Assembly: GCF_000737335.2 (NCBI RefSeq) | Contig: NZ_JMCC02000029.1 | Span: 124,001 to 188,000, forward strand | Reading direction: 5' to 3' | Source of the DNA: Enhygromyxa salina | Lineage (GTDB): Bacteria > Myxococcota_A > Polyangia > Nannocystales > Nannocystaceae | DNA: 64,000 nt | Part shown: piece by piece, positions 49,689-58,238 of the stretch | How the letters are laid out: every line of letters begins with the position of its first letter | Numbering within the stretch: the first letter of the stretch is position 1 | Made by a program: the position numbers and the translations under genes | The notes under the pieces: model-generated | What the model saw: the letters and a program-made list of their open reading frames with translations, nothing else | The model's database searches: none | What the model was told of the DNA's origin: nothing

Positions 49689-51791
49689 TCAGTTCCAGGT
49701 CGGCAAGAACGAGTAGCGGTCGGCGTACTCGAGCATCTGCGCCGCGAAGTCGGTCGGGTACTCCAGCACCACGTCGGTGATCTGGTCCCCGTCCATCACC
49801 GGCACCAAGCGCGGCTGAATGAACCCGCTGTAGGGCGGAATGTTCAGCGCGTCGTAGCGGCGCTTGACCTCTTCGTGCAGCTCGCGATCGACCTTGACCC
49901 CGTAGGTCTCGATCAACGCCTTGCCGGCCGCGAAGTCGCCCTTGGACTTGATCCGCTGGATCTCGCGCAGCAGCTCGCCAAACAGCACGCGCAGCTTGTC
50001 GTAGTCGTTGATCACGAAGTAGGTCTTGCCGTCGCGGACCTTCTTCTCGATCACGTTCTCGGCCTTGCCCTTCTCGTAGGCCCACGCGGCGACCATCTGG
50101 CGGTTGCGCATGTGTGACTCTTCAACCTGCTCGCCCAGCTCGAGGCGCGAGAGCTGGACCATGAGCCCGCCGCGGATGTAGCTGTCGTACTCGGCCTTGC
50201 CGACCTCGATCGAGGGCATCAGGCCCAGCTCGATCAGGCGCGGATCCATGGCGTAGTACAGCGCGACCAGATCCGCGCGGCCCTCTTCGAGCGCGCTCGC
50301 GTAGCTCTTGAGCGTCTCTTTGGGGGTGCCAACGCCGGGCTCGATCTGGCCCGACGCGTGGCCGATCACCTCGTGCATGTCGACGTGGAGCTTGTGCGCG
50401 AGCGGGCCGTGCTCCCGCGCGCGGGCGAGCTCGGCCTCGTCCCAGGTGAACTCTTCGAGCAGCCCGTTGCCCTTGCCGGCCATGTCGTAGGCCTCGACGA
50501 TGTTGCCAAGGTTGACCGACTTGCTGCCGTGCTGGGCCCGGATCCAGTTGGCGTTGGGAAGGTTGATCCCGATCGGCGTGCTGGGTGCCGCGTCGCCGCC
50601 CTCGACCACGACGGTGATCACCTTGGCCGAGATCCCAACGACGTTGGCCTTCTTGTGCTCGGGCAGCAGCGGCGAGTTGTCCTCGAACCATTGCGCCTCG
50701 GCCGAGATCGCCGCGATCCGCTTGCTGGCCTGCTTGTCCTTGAACGAGACGACCGCCTCCCAGCTGCCGCGGTAGCCGAGCGCGTCGTCGTAGACCTCGA
50801 TGAAGCCGTTGACGGTGTCGACCTGCGACTCCACGTCGCCGACCCACGCGATGTTGTAGGCGTCGAATTTGGCGAGGTCGCCGGACTGGTAGTAGGCGAT
50901 CAGCTTCTCGAGCACGTCGCGCTGCTTGTCGTTCTCTGCGACCGCGCGGGCCTTGATCAGCCAGCCAACGATCTCCTTGATCGCGGGGCCGTACATGCCC
51001 TCGGCGTACCAGGTCTTCTCGACCAGCTGCTTGCCCTCGCGGACCAGCTTGGAGTTCAGGCCCCACGACACCGGGGTCGGGTTCTTGGGGTCGCCCTTTT
51101 TCTTGTAGTAGGCCTCGACGTCCTTGGCCTTGATCCCGTCACCGTAAAAATTGTTGGCCGAGTCCGCGACTGGATCCGCGCCGTCGTCCCGGTTGGTGCG
51201 CTTGGCGGCGATCTTGGGGTCGAACATGATCGGGCCGAGCTTGGCCAGGAACTGATCCACGGTCTCGCCCTCGGACAGCGGCAGCGTGGCCGGATCGAGC
51301 GCGCGCACGGTCGCCTCGAACCACTCGCGCGAGAAGCCCGGGACCAGCTTGCGGCCCGAGTAGTGGTGGTGGATCCCGTTCGAGAACCACACCCGCTTGG
51401 TGTAGACCGTGAGCGCCTCGAAGTCGGGGCTGGTCCGCTCGGCCTCGTAGGTGGTCAAGATCGCCTCGAGGGTCCGGCGCACCGCCAGGTTGCCAGCAAA
51501 TTTTTGATCGTAGGCGATGTCGCGGCCAGCGAGCGCGGCCTCGTACAAGAAGTACAGCAGCTGCTTGCGCTGAAGATCCAGCTCGTCGAAGCCCGGGACC
51601 TCGTAGCGGAGCACCTTGATGTCCGCGAACTGATCGACCGTCCACTCGACCTGCTCGACCTCGGCGACCGGCGCGGTGTCGTTGGTGTCGGCGGGCGCGG
51701 CGTCGGGTGTGACCGCGGCGGGCTCGGGCTTGCACGCGAGCAGCGTCAGAGCGAGGGGGAGGCACGACCAGCGACGAAACGAAGAGCGCAT
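49689..51791 (-). CDS. DPP III-like (M49 family) metallopeptidase, lipoprotein
   Basis: 700 residues from ATG 51791; lipobox LTLLAC, then a Pro/Ala/Asp-rich linker. The metal site is HEVIGH in KLHVDMHEVIGHASGQI, near residue 470, and a second ligand pair is in SALEEGRADLVALYYAM, near 500; this five-residue HExxH-like spacing with EExRAD is the bacterial M49 version. Family enzymes remove dipeptides from short peptides. Location in the envelope is inferred from the lipobox. Longer upstream frame (to 51908) lacks a signal. No obvious operon partner; the adhesin-like GIN gene diverges. Confidence 0.85.
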   Translation of the reverse strand: MRSSFRRWSCLPLALTLLACKPEPAAVTPDAAPADTNDTAPVAEVEQVEWTVDQFADIKVLRYEVPGFDELDLQRKQLLYFLYEAALAGRDIAYDQKFAGNLAVRRTLEAILTTYEAERTSPDFEALTVYTKRVWFSNGIHHHYSGRKLVPGFSREWFEATVRALDPATLPLSEGETVDQFLAKLGPIMFDPKIAAKRTNRDDGADPVADSANNFYGDGIKAKDVEAYYKKKGDPKNPTPVSWGLNSKLVREGKQLVEKTWYAEGMYGPAIKEIVGWLIKARAVAENDKQRDVLEKLIAYYQSGDLAKFDAYNIAWVGDVESQVDTVNGFIEVYDDALGYRGSWEAVVSFKDKQASKRIAAISAEAQWFEDNSPLLPEHKKANVVGISAKVITVVVEGGDAAPSTPIGINLPNANWIRAQHGSKSVNLGNIVEAYDMAGKGNGLLEEFTWDEAELARAREHGPLAHKLHVDMHEVIGHASGQIEPGVGTPKETLKSYASALEEGRADLVALYYAMDPRLIELGLMPSIEVGKAEYDSYIRGGLMVQLSRLELGEQVEESHMRNRQMVAAWAYEKGKAENVIEKKVRDGKTYFVINDYDKLRVLFGELLREIQRIKSKGDFAAGKALIETYGVKVDRELHEEVKRRYDALNIPPYSGFIQPRLVPVMDGDQITDVVLEYPTDFAAQMLEYADRYSFLPTWN

Positions 51792-51896
51792 GCGGGATCG
51801 GTGCCATCGATACCCGCCGGCGTCCAGTCCGGGAGAGGGCTTGTCGCGCAGGGGCCCAGTAGGCAGCATGCTGTCATGCTGGAGGCGAGGCCGCTC

Positions 51897-52586
51897 ATGC
51901 TCGAACAAGTCAAACTGTCATCCTCCAAGGCCGGGCTCATTGCGAAGCTCGGTGTGTTGGGTGCGGTGGTGGGCGCGCTGAGCCTGAGCGCATGCACGCT
52001 CGAGGGCAGCGGCACCGCGAAGAGCGAGCTGCGCGAGCTCGACAGCTTTGACGCGATCGAGCTCGGCGGCGTGTTCACGCTGGTCGTCCACGTCGCGCCC
52101 GGAACCACGCAGAAGGTCGAGGTCAGCAGCGACGACAACATCGTCCCGAAGATCCTGACCACGGTCTCGGGCGGCGAGCTGGATCTGAGCGTTGATCACC
52201 GGATGGTGCATCCCGAGCACCCCATGAAGGTCGAGGTCTGGGTGCCGTCGCTGACCAAGATCGACGCCAGCGGTGCCTCGAAGATCGAAGTCACCGGCCT
52301 GCACGGTGAGCGCTTTGAGCTCGATCTGTCGGGCGCGAGCCAGTCGACCCTCGCGGGCGTGGTCGATCACTTCGAGCTCGACAGCTCGGGCGCGGCCAAG
52401 CTCGAAGCGCGGGCGCTGCAGGCCACCACGGTCGAGCTCGATCTTTCAGGGGCAGGCCACGCCGAGGTCTGGGCTTCCGACAGGCTCGACGCAGAGGTCT
52501 CGGGGGCCGGCAAGGTTCGCTATTGGGGCGATCCCAAGCAGGTCAACCGCGACGTCTCGGGCTCGGGCAGCGTCGAGCCCGGCTGA
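51897..52586 (+). CDS. GIN-domain (DUF2807-like) lipoprotein
   Basis: 229 residues from ATG 51897, preceded by GGAGG eleven bases upstream (ATG 51876 is an alternative). Lipobox LSLSAC, then SFDAIELGGVFTLVVHV and VEVSSDDNIVPKILTTV, typical of DUF2807/GIN. The second half has repeated DLSGAS/DSSGAA/DLSGAG turns, a right-handed beta-solenoid fold. GIN proteins are common in Bacteroidetes and related groups, often envelope proteins with no set function. Diverges from the DPP III-like gene, 105 bp away. Likely surface or periplasmic. Confidence 0.85.
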   Translation: MLEQVKLSSSKAGLIAKLGVLGAVVGALSLSACTLEGSGTAKSELRELDSFDAIELGGVFTLVVHVAPGTTQKVEVSSDDNIVPKILTTVSGGELDLSVDHRMVHPEHPMKVEVWVPSLTKIDASGASKIEVTGLHGERFELDLSGASQSTLAGVVDHFELDSSGAAKLEARALQATTVELDLSGAGHAEVWASDRLDAEVSGAGKVRYWGDPKQVNRDVSGSGSVEPG

Positions 52587-52757
52587 CCCCCGGCGCGCGT
52601 GGGTGTGGATCTTTCGCGTGCGGGTGCCAACACCCATTCAGCTGGCCGCTGAAGCACGCCCATCTCAAAGCGCGTTTCACGACACACCGCGGCTGGCAGC
52701 TGTCAATGCCGGTCGCTTAGAGTGTGCTCGGTGTCACAATTGCTACCGTCCACCACG

Positions 52758-53816
52758 ATGCGCGAGGCCACCTACCCCCGCGGCTTCCCTGACAGCTGGT
52801 ACCGGCTCGCCGCGTCGAGCGATCTCGCCGCTGGCCAGGTCAAGTACGTGGAGTGCCTGGGCAAGCAGATCGTTGTCTTTCGCAGCGAGGACGGCAAGTC
52901 GGTGACGGCGATGTCTGCGTTCTGCCCTCATCTGGGCGCAAACTTGGCTGGCGGCTGCGTGAAGGGGGAGCGGCTCGAGTGCCCGTTCCACCGCTGGCAG
53001 CTGTGCAGCGACGGGCGGGTTGGCAAGATCCCGTACTCCGAAAAGCTGCCTACCCGGGCACGGCAAGAGACCTGGCCGATCCGCGAGCGCTACGGGCAGA
53101 TCTTCATCTACCACCGCGGCGGCGGGGAGCTCAACGACTGCGAGCAGGCGCCGCCCTACGAGATCCCCGACATCCCCGAGGTCGACGACGGCCGCTGGGT
53201 CTACCGGGGCCGCCACGACGGCAAGACGGTGCGCATGCACCTGATCGAGTTCGCCGAGAACAGCGTCGACTTCGCCCACTTCGCGCCGATCCACAGCGAG
53301 ATGTTCGTGCCGTGGACGGGCATCAAGGTGCCCGGGATCAAGGTCGAGCACGAGGCCGACTGGGAGCCGGACGCCGAGCAGCCGCACCTGGCCTACTTCA
53401 AGAACAAGGCGGTCTTGCACGTGCTCGGCCGCCTCGTCGAGCGCACCCGGGCCAGCGCGCTGATCACCTTCGTGGGGCCGGGCAGCGTGGTCACGTTCCG
53501 GTTCAAGATCCCCGACGTGGGCGAGATCATCATGTTCCAGACCCACCTGCCGATCAGCGCGATGGAGCAGAAGGTCGACTTCTTGTGGTACGCGGACAAG
53601 ACCATCCCGCGGCTGCTCGTCTCGTATGTGGTCGGCAACTGGGTCTCGCAGTGGGCCGCCGACATCGACATCTGGGAGAACAAGGTCTACCTCGACAAGC
53701 CAACGCTGGCCGCGGGGGACGGGCCGATCCATCGCATGCGGCGCTGGTACAAGCAGTTCTACCCGACCGTCGAACCCGACGAGACCGCCCCCACCCGCCT
53801 CGCGGTTTTGGTCTAA
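52758..53816 (+). CDS. Rieske non-heme oxygenase, sterol C7-desaturase (DAF-36/Neverland)-like
   Basis: 352 residues from ATG 52758 (MREATYPRGFPDSWYRLA). The Rieske cluster ligands are in SAFCPHLGANLAGGCVKG (Cys56, His58) and RLECPFHRWQLCSDG (Cys75, His78); the mononuclear iron motif is ENSVDFAHFAPIH near residue 170 (Asp/His/His). CPHLGANL with ECPFHRW is the arrangement of cholesterol 7-desaturases and of 3-ketosteroid 9-hydroxylases. Some Nannocystaceae make sterols, which makes a sterol substrate plausible; this is inference. Electron-transfer partner genes are not nearby. A short R2 start fragment lies right after the stop. Confidence 0.82.
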   Translation: MREATYPRGFPDSWYRLAASSDLAAGQVKYVECLGKQIVVFRSEDGKSVTAMSAFCPHLGANLAGGCVKGERLECPFHRWQLCSDGRVGKIPYSEKLPTRARQETWPIRERYGQIFIYHRGGGELNDCEQAPPYEIPDIPEVDDGRWVYRGRHDGKTVRMHLIEFAENSVDFAHFAPIHSEMFVPWTGIKVPGIKVEHEADWEPDAEQPHLAYFKNKAVLHVLGRLVERTRASALITFVGPGSVVTFRFKIPDVGEIIMFQTHLPISAMEQKVDFLWYADKTIPRLLVSYVVGNWVSQWAADIDIWENKVYLDKPTLAAGDGPIHRMRRWYKQFYPTVEPDETAPTRLAVLV

Positions 53817-53817
53817 A

Positions 53818-53840
53818 TTGACCCCATATAGGCCTTGGGC
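53818..53840 (+). repeat. R2 start fragment
   Basis: ttgaccccatataggccttgg, beginning 2 bp after the Rieske gene stop, matches the first part of R2; the remaining R2 sequence is absent. It lies 30 bp before the DksA-like start. Confidence 0.5.
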
Positions 53841-53870
53841 CGCGGGGGGGAGATCGTGGACAATCGGGGG

Positions 53871-54263
53871 ATGGACGCCAGGACCCGCAAGCGGCTGCGC
53901 GAGCGCCTCGTCAGCTTGCGCGATGAGCTCTTGACCCAAGGCAGCATGGACATCCCGCCCGCCCGCACGGACGTGGTCAGCACGCCCGACGACGACGAGG
54001 CACCGCTGACCCACATGACCCAGGCGATCGCTTCGAACCGCAACCGCGAGCGCGCGGATCGGCTCGAGCAGATCCGCGAGGCGCTCGCGTTAGTTGACGA
54101 AGACCCCGAGCAGTTTGGCCTGTGCGAGGTCTGCGAAGAGCCGATCAAGCCGCGGCGACTCGAGCTGATGCCGTGGGTTGTCCTGTGTGTCGCGTGCCAA
54201 GAGAAGCACGAGCAGGAACATCGCAGCCCCGGCAGTCGCAAGCACCTTGGGGACTTTCAATGA
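53871..54263 (+). CDS. TraR/DksA-family zinc-finger protein
   Basis: 130 residues from ATG 53871 (MDARTRKRLRERLVSLRDEL). A long N-terminal helical hairpin (about 1-75) precedes the C4 zinc finger: LCEVCEEPI near 84-92 and VVLCVACQEKH near 104-114. DksA-type proteins bind RNA polymerase through the secondary channel and modulate rRNA and amino-acid promoters with ppGpp. The coiled-coil tip usually carries DxxDxA; here the region reads TPDDDEAPLTHMT, so activity should be checked. The stop codon TGA is part of the R2 copy 5 start. Confidence 0.85.
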   Translation: MDARTRKRLRERLVSLRDELLTQGSMDIPPARTDVVSTPDDDEAPLTHMTQAIASNRNRERADRLEQIREALALVDEDPEQFGLCEVCEEPIKPRRLELMPWVVLCVACQEKHEQEHRSPGSRKHLGDFQ

Positions 54264-54391
54264 CCCCCACATGGACCTTGGACTTCGCCGACTGCAGCCG
54301 CTGACGCGTCTGGTCGCTTCGCTCCTCGGGGCCGCTTGTGCGCGGTCGTATGTGTGGCCCCCTTGAAGGGGGCTTTCAATGACCCCCACAT
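54261..54391 (+). repeat. R2 dispersed element, copy 5 with flanking repeat
   Basis: Begins at the DksA-like stop with tgacccccacatggacctt, continues cttcgccgactgcagccgct and gcttcgctcctcggggc, and ends gtggcccccttgaagggggct. The 20 bases around the start (actttcaatgacccccacat with one change) recur at the end (54372-54391), so the unit is bounded by a direct repeat. Confidence 0.85.
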
Positions 54392-54423
54392 GGACCCCTC
54401 ACATCGAGACGGGGGGGCGCGGC

Positions 54424-55107
54424 TCAGACGGTCTGCATGTAGAAGCGATAGGCGGCGTTGTCGTGCAACATCGCGGCGCTGCTCAGATTGCAGTTGGCGG
54501 GCGTGCCCTCGAGGTTGAGCACGGGCATCGAGTTGTGCCCGTATGCGTAGGTGCTGCCGTTGAACGAGCTCTGGTAGAACTGGGTATTGCTGCCCAGCTT
54601 GAACGCGTAGAGCCGATACGCGTTGTTGTCATGCAACATCATCCAGCGGGCCCAGTCGGTGTCGGATGGGAAGCCGGTGCAGGTCAATGTCGGGATCGCT
54701 GGCGGCTGTGCGTACTTGTAATTGCTTGTACCCGGCACATACAGAAACTGGTACAGCGTGGTCGGATCGCCAAGCCGGCGCAGGTAGAGGTGGTACAGCT
54801 TGCCGCTGTGGACCATGCTGAAGCTGCCAGCGTCGGCGTCGGCGGGGATGTTGGTCAGGGTCAGCTCGGGGATCGAGTTGTGCCCGTACGCGTATGACTT
54901 TCCATTCCACGCGAACTGATAGAGCTTGTTGTTGGTGCTGCCCTTGAAAAAGTACATTCGATAGTTGCTGCCATCATGCAGCATGGACCACCGGCGGTAG
55001 TTGGTGTCGGAGGGCGCACCGGTAATCGGTATATTGGGGATTGAGTTATACCCAAATCGATAACTGGTCGTGCCCGGAACGTATGCAGCTTGGTTGACTG
55101 AGATCAT
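54424..55107 (-). CDS. Protein of four tandem ~57-residue repeats, unknown family
   Basis: 227 residues, no signal peptide, no predicted membrane segment. Four repeats carry a recurring set: YGHNSIPELTLTNIP-type strand, MLHDGSNYRMYFFK or MLHDNNAYRLYAFK, and LYQFAWNGKSYAYG or FYQSSFNGSTYAYG. The order is tryptophan/tyrosine-rich strand, loop, MLHD helix cap, YRxY strand. The pattern suggests a four-bladed beta-propeller or a lectin-like fold, but no family is recognised. Start ATG 55107 opens directly into repeat 1. It is AT-richer than its neighbours. Possible carbohydrate or surface binding is a guess. Confidence 0.65.
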   Translation of the reverse strand: MISVNQAAYVPGTTSYRFGYNSIPNIPITGAPSDTNYRRWSMLHDGSNYRMYFFKGSTNNKLYQFAWNGKSYAYGHNSIPELTLTNIPADADAGSFSMVHSGKLYHLYLRRLGDPTTLYQFLYVPGTSNYKYAQPPAIPTLTCTGFPSDTDWARWMMLHDNNAYRLYAFKLGSNTQFYQSSFNGSTYAYGHNSMPVLNLEGTPANCNLSSAAMLHDNAAYRFYMQTV

Positions 55108-55456
55108 CTGAATCCTCGCTTGTTTAGCTTGGGCACCACCGCCCGCGAACCTAAGCTATACGCTTGGGGCGTTACGGGCCATTGAAAACGCGCGGAGCGC
55201 ACGAATTGCATGCGTTGACATTCATGCCTCGAGTCGCGAACTTGCTTTCAGCTCGGGCGAGAGCTCCTCGCCCGCTTGCGGACGCCGCTCAGACTGGTTC
55301 ACCGCGGGCAGCGAGCCCGATTGTTGATCGCATTGCCAGTGGCGCTAAGCACGCGAGTGGGTTGTGCCGTCGGCTTGGCGACGGGGCGCGGATCTGGCCT
55401 CGCGGAGCGATCGGCCCCCTCGGAAAGATCTGGCGACTAGGGCTATGCTGCCGCGG
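55108..55456. other. Intergenic stretch with an R1 element
   Basis: About 350 bp between the divergent four-repeat and aldehyde dehydrogenase genes. It contains R1 copy C (55244-55317) and no gene. A GC-rich segment (ggatctggcctcgcggagcg) precedes the aldehyde dehydrogenase start; no clear promoter is seen. Confidence 0.5.
55244..55317 (+). repeat. R1 dispersed REP-like element, copy C
   Basis: ctttcagctcgggcgagagctcctcgcccg in two pieces, then gcttgcggac, ctcagactggttcacc and gggcagcgagc follow the R1 order. Internal hairpin cgggcgag/ctcgcccg is kept with compensating changes. Confidence 0.85.
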
Positions 55457-56842
55457 ATGCCAGAGCCCATCGTCTCGCCGATCGACGGCCAGGTCGCCTA
55501 CGAGTTCGAGTACCTCGACGAGGGTGCAGCCTTCGCCGCGGTCGAGCAAGCCCACGTCGCGCAGAAGCAGTGGCGCAGCACCAGCCTCGACGAGCGCGCG
55601 CGTGTGTGCCTGGACATGCTCACCGCGTTCGAGGCCAACCTCGATCAGTACACCCGCGAGATCACCACGATGATGGGCAAGCCGCTGGCCGAGGCCCGCG
55701 GTGAGGCCCGGACCATGCGGGGGCGGATCGAGGCGCTGATCCAGCTGGCGCCGGCGGCCTTGGCTGACGAGCTGCTGCCCGAGCTGCAGGGCTTTCGTCG
55801 GGCGATTCGGCATGAGCCGGTCGGCGTGGTGCTCGACATCGCGGCGTGGAACTACCCGCTGGTCGTGCCGATCAACGTTGTCGCTGGGGCGGTGCTGGCC
55901 GGAGACGCGGTGTTGCTCAAGCACGCCCCCCAGACCGCGCTGTGCGGCCGCCAGCTGGCCCAGAGCTTCGCCAGCGCCGGCGCACCGAAGGGCCTGGTCA
56001 CCGACTTCATGTGCACGCACGACACTGTCGCGCGGGTGCTCGACAGCCGCCGGGTGAACCAGGTCGCGTTCACGGGCTCGGTCCGCGGGGGCCACGAGGT
56101 CTACCGGGCCGCGGCTGCGCGCAACTTCATCGGCGTCGCGCTCGAGCTTGGTGGCAAGGATCCGGCCCTGGTGCTGCCGGACTGCGACTTTGACTTCACC
56201 GTGCCCAACCTGGTCGAGGGCGCGTTCTACAACGCCGGCCAGAGCTGCTGCGCGGTCGAGCGCGTCTACGTGCACGAGCAGATCTTCGATCGCTTCGTCG
56301 AGGCCTACGTCGCCGAGGTCTACGCGTTGAAGCTGGGCGACCCGCTGGCGGAGGGCACCACCTTGGGCCCGGTCGTGGACGCGCGGGCGGCCGAGCGGGT
56401 CGAGCGGCAGGTTCAAGAGGCGATCGCGGCCGGGGCCCGGCAGCTGATCGACGCCGGCAAGTTCGAGGTCCCGGATCGCTCGCCCTGCTACCTGGCCCCG
56501 CAGGTGCTCGTTGACGTGGATCACTCGATGGCCGTCATGCGCGACGAGACCTTTGGGCCTGCGATCGGGCTGGTCAAAGTTCGCGATCACCAACACGCGC
56601 TCGAGCTCATGAACGACTCGCCCTACGGCCTGACCGCGTCGATCTGGTCGCGCGACGACGAGCGGGTCGAGCAGCTAGCGAGCGCGCTCGAGGTCGGGAC
56701 CGTGTTCCAGAACCGCTGCGACTTCTTGGATCCGCAGCTTCCGTGGGTTGGCGTCAAGGACTCGGGCCACGGCGTCTCGCTGTCCCACTTGGGCCTGCGC
56801 GCGCTGACGCGGCCCAAGAGCCTGCACTTTCGCCGCCGCTAG
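55457..56842 (+). CDS. NAD(P)-dependent aldehyde dehydrogenase
   Basis: 461 residues from ATG 55457; the frame is open upstream but this start lines up with the family. ALDH signatures: FTGSVRGGHEVYRAAA near 205 (cofactor site), ALELGGKDPALVL near 232 with the catalytic Glu, and NAGQSCCAVERVYVH near 265 with the catalytic Cys. The C-terminal QNRCDFLDPQLPWVGVKDSG is typical. It is the first gene of a compact set: the glutamine synthetase-like gene starts 27 bp after its stop, then the iron-dependent alcohol dehydrogenase gene 7 bp later. Together they suggest oxidation of an amino-alcohol- or polyamine-derived aldehyde. Confidence 0.9.
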   Translation: MPEPIVSPIDGQVAYEFEYLDEGAAFAAVEQAHVAQKQWRSTSLDERARVCLDMLTAFEANLDQYTREITTMMGKPLAEARGEARTMRGRIEALIQLAPAALADELLPELQGFRRAIRHEPVGVVLDIAAWNYPLVVPINVVAGAVLAGDAVLLKHAPQTALCGRQLAQSFASAGAPKGLVTDFMCTHDTVARVLDSRRVNQVAFTGSVRGGHEVYRAAAARNFIGVALELGGKDPALVLPDCDFDFTVPNLVEGAFYNAGQSCCAVERVYVHEQIFDRFVEAYVAEVYALKLGDPLAEGTTLGPVVDARAAERVERQVQEAIAAGARQLIDAGKFEVPDRSPCYLAPQVLVDVDHSMAVMRDETFGPAIGLVKVRDHQHALELMNDSPYGLTASIWSRDDERVEQLASALEVGTVFQNRCDFLDPQLPWVGVKDSGHGVSLSHLGLRALTRPKSLHFRRR

Positions 56843-56869
56843 ACCCACCACCGCCCAGGCAGACCCACC

Positions 56870-58231
56870 ATGCACTTCCAGGACGTCGACCAACTCACCA
56901 GCTTCCTCGACGAAGAGTCGATCCGCTTTCACAAGGTCGGCGTGTTCGACATCGACGGCGTGTTCCGTGGCAAGTACATGGACCGCGACAAGTTCGAGTC
57001 GTCGCTGCGCAAGGGCTTTGGGTTTTGCGACGTGGTGCTGGGCTGGGACAGCAACGATCAGCTGTTCGACAACACCCAGGTCTCGGGCTGGCATACCGGC
57101 TACCGCGACGCGCCCGTTTCATTGGATCTGAGCACCGTTCGCAAGATCCCGTTCGAGGACGACACGATCTTGGTGATTGGTCAGTTTGACGGCGACTACG
57201 AGGGCGTGTGTCCGCGGCGGCTGCTTGGGCGCAGCATCGCCAAGGCCAAGAGCATGGGCTTTGGGGTCCGCGCGGCGCTCGAGTACGAGTTCTTCATGTT
57301 CAAAGAGACGCCCGAGAGCGCGCGGGCGAAGGGCTACCGGGATCTCGAGCCGCTGACGCCGGGCATGTTCGGCTACTCGATGCTGCGCTCGGGTGTGCAC
57401 GCGGAGCTGTATCACGAGCTGCTCGAGAGCATGGAGCTGCTCGAGTGTCCGATCGAGGGGCTGCACACCGAGACGGGCCCGGGGGTGATCGAGGCCGCGC
57501 TGCGTCACGACGAGGCGCTCGCGGCTGCGGACAAGGGCGCGCTGTTCAAGACCTTCACCAAGATCCTCGCCCAGCGCATGGGGCTGATGGCAACCTTCAT
57601 GTCGAAGTGGAGCAACGAGTACCCGGGCCAGAGCGGGCACATCCACATCTCGCTCGAGGATCATCAGACCAAGAAGAATGTGTTCTACGGCGGCGACGAT
57701 CCCGAGGGGTTGTCCCAGACGATGCGGTGGTTCATGGGCGGGCAGGTCGCGCTGCTGCCCGAGCTGCTGCCGATGATCTGCTCGACCGTGAACGCGTACC
57801 GGCGCTTGGTGCCAGGCATGTGGGCGCCGACCCACGCCAACTGGGGGATCGAGAACCGCACCACCGCGATGCGGGCGATCCCCGGCGGGCCAAACAGCAC
57901 CCGCAGCGAGTGTCGGGTTGGGCCGGCGGACGCCAACCCCTACCTGGCCCTGGGGGCGGCGCTGGCGAGCGGGCTGTGGGGGATCGAGAACCAGGTCGAG
58001 CCGCCGCCGGTGATCGTGGGCAGCGCGTACGCCAACCCCAGCGCGGCTGGCGAGCCCTTGCCTGGGACCCTGGGCGAGGCCACGCGCAAGTTCAGCGAGT
58101 CCAAGGTCGCCCGCGAGCTGTTTGGCGACGCCTTCGTGGATCACTTCGCGGCCACGCGCGACTGGGAAGATCGGCTGGCACGAAAGCACGTGACCGACTG
58201 GGATCTGGCCCGCTATTTCGAGATCATCTAG
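56870..58231 (+). CDS. Glutamine synthetase-family ligase (gamma-glutamylamide synthetase-like)
   Basis: 453 residues. Key parts of the glutamine synthetase fold are present: RAALEYEFFMFKE near 140 (metal Glu), GPGVIEAALRHDEALAAAD near 215, GQSGHIHISLEDH near 255 (the active-site His), NAYRRLVPGMWAPTHANWG near 310, and NRTTAMRAIPGGPNSTRSE near 330 with the Arg/Glu. Short N-terminal domain without the usual regulatory tyrosine (the adenylylation site NLYDLP is absent). Placed between an aldehyde dehydrogenase and an alcohol dehydrogenase, it resembles PuuA/IpuC-type enzymes that glutamylate an amine so the aldehyde step can run. Amine unknown. Confidence 0.85.
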   Translation: MHFQDVDQLTSFLDEESIRFHKVGVFDIDGVFRGKYMDRDKFESSLRKGFGFCDVVLGWDSNDQLFDNTQVSGWHTGYRDAPVSLDLSTVRKIPFEDDTILVIGQFDGDYEGVCPRRLLGRSIAKAKSMGFGVRAALEYEFFMFKETPESARAKGYRDLEPLTPGMFGYSMLRSGVHAELYHELLESMELLECPIEGLHTETGPGVIEAALRHDEALAAADKGALFKTFTKILAQRMGLMATFMSKWSNEYPGQSGHIHISLEDHQTKKNVFYGGDDPEGLSQTMRWFMGGQVALLPELLPMICSTVNAYRRLVPGMWAPTHANWGIENRTTAMRAIPGGPNSTRSECRVGPADANPYLALGAALASGLWGIENQVEPPPVIVGSAYANPSAAGEPLPGTLGEATRKFSESKVARELFGDAFVDHFAATRDWEDRLARKHVTDWDLARYFEII

Positions 58232-58238
58232 GCCGCAC

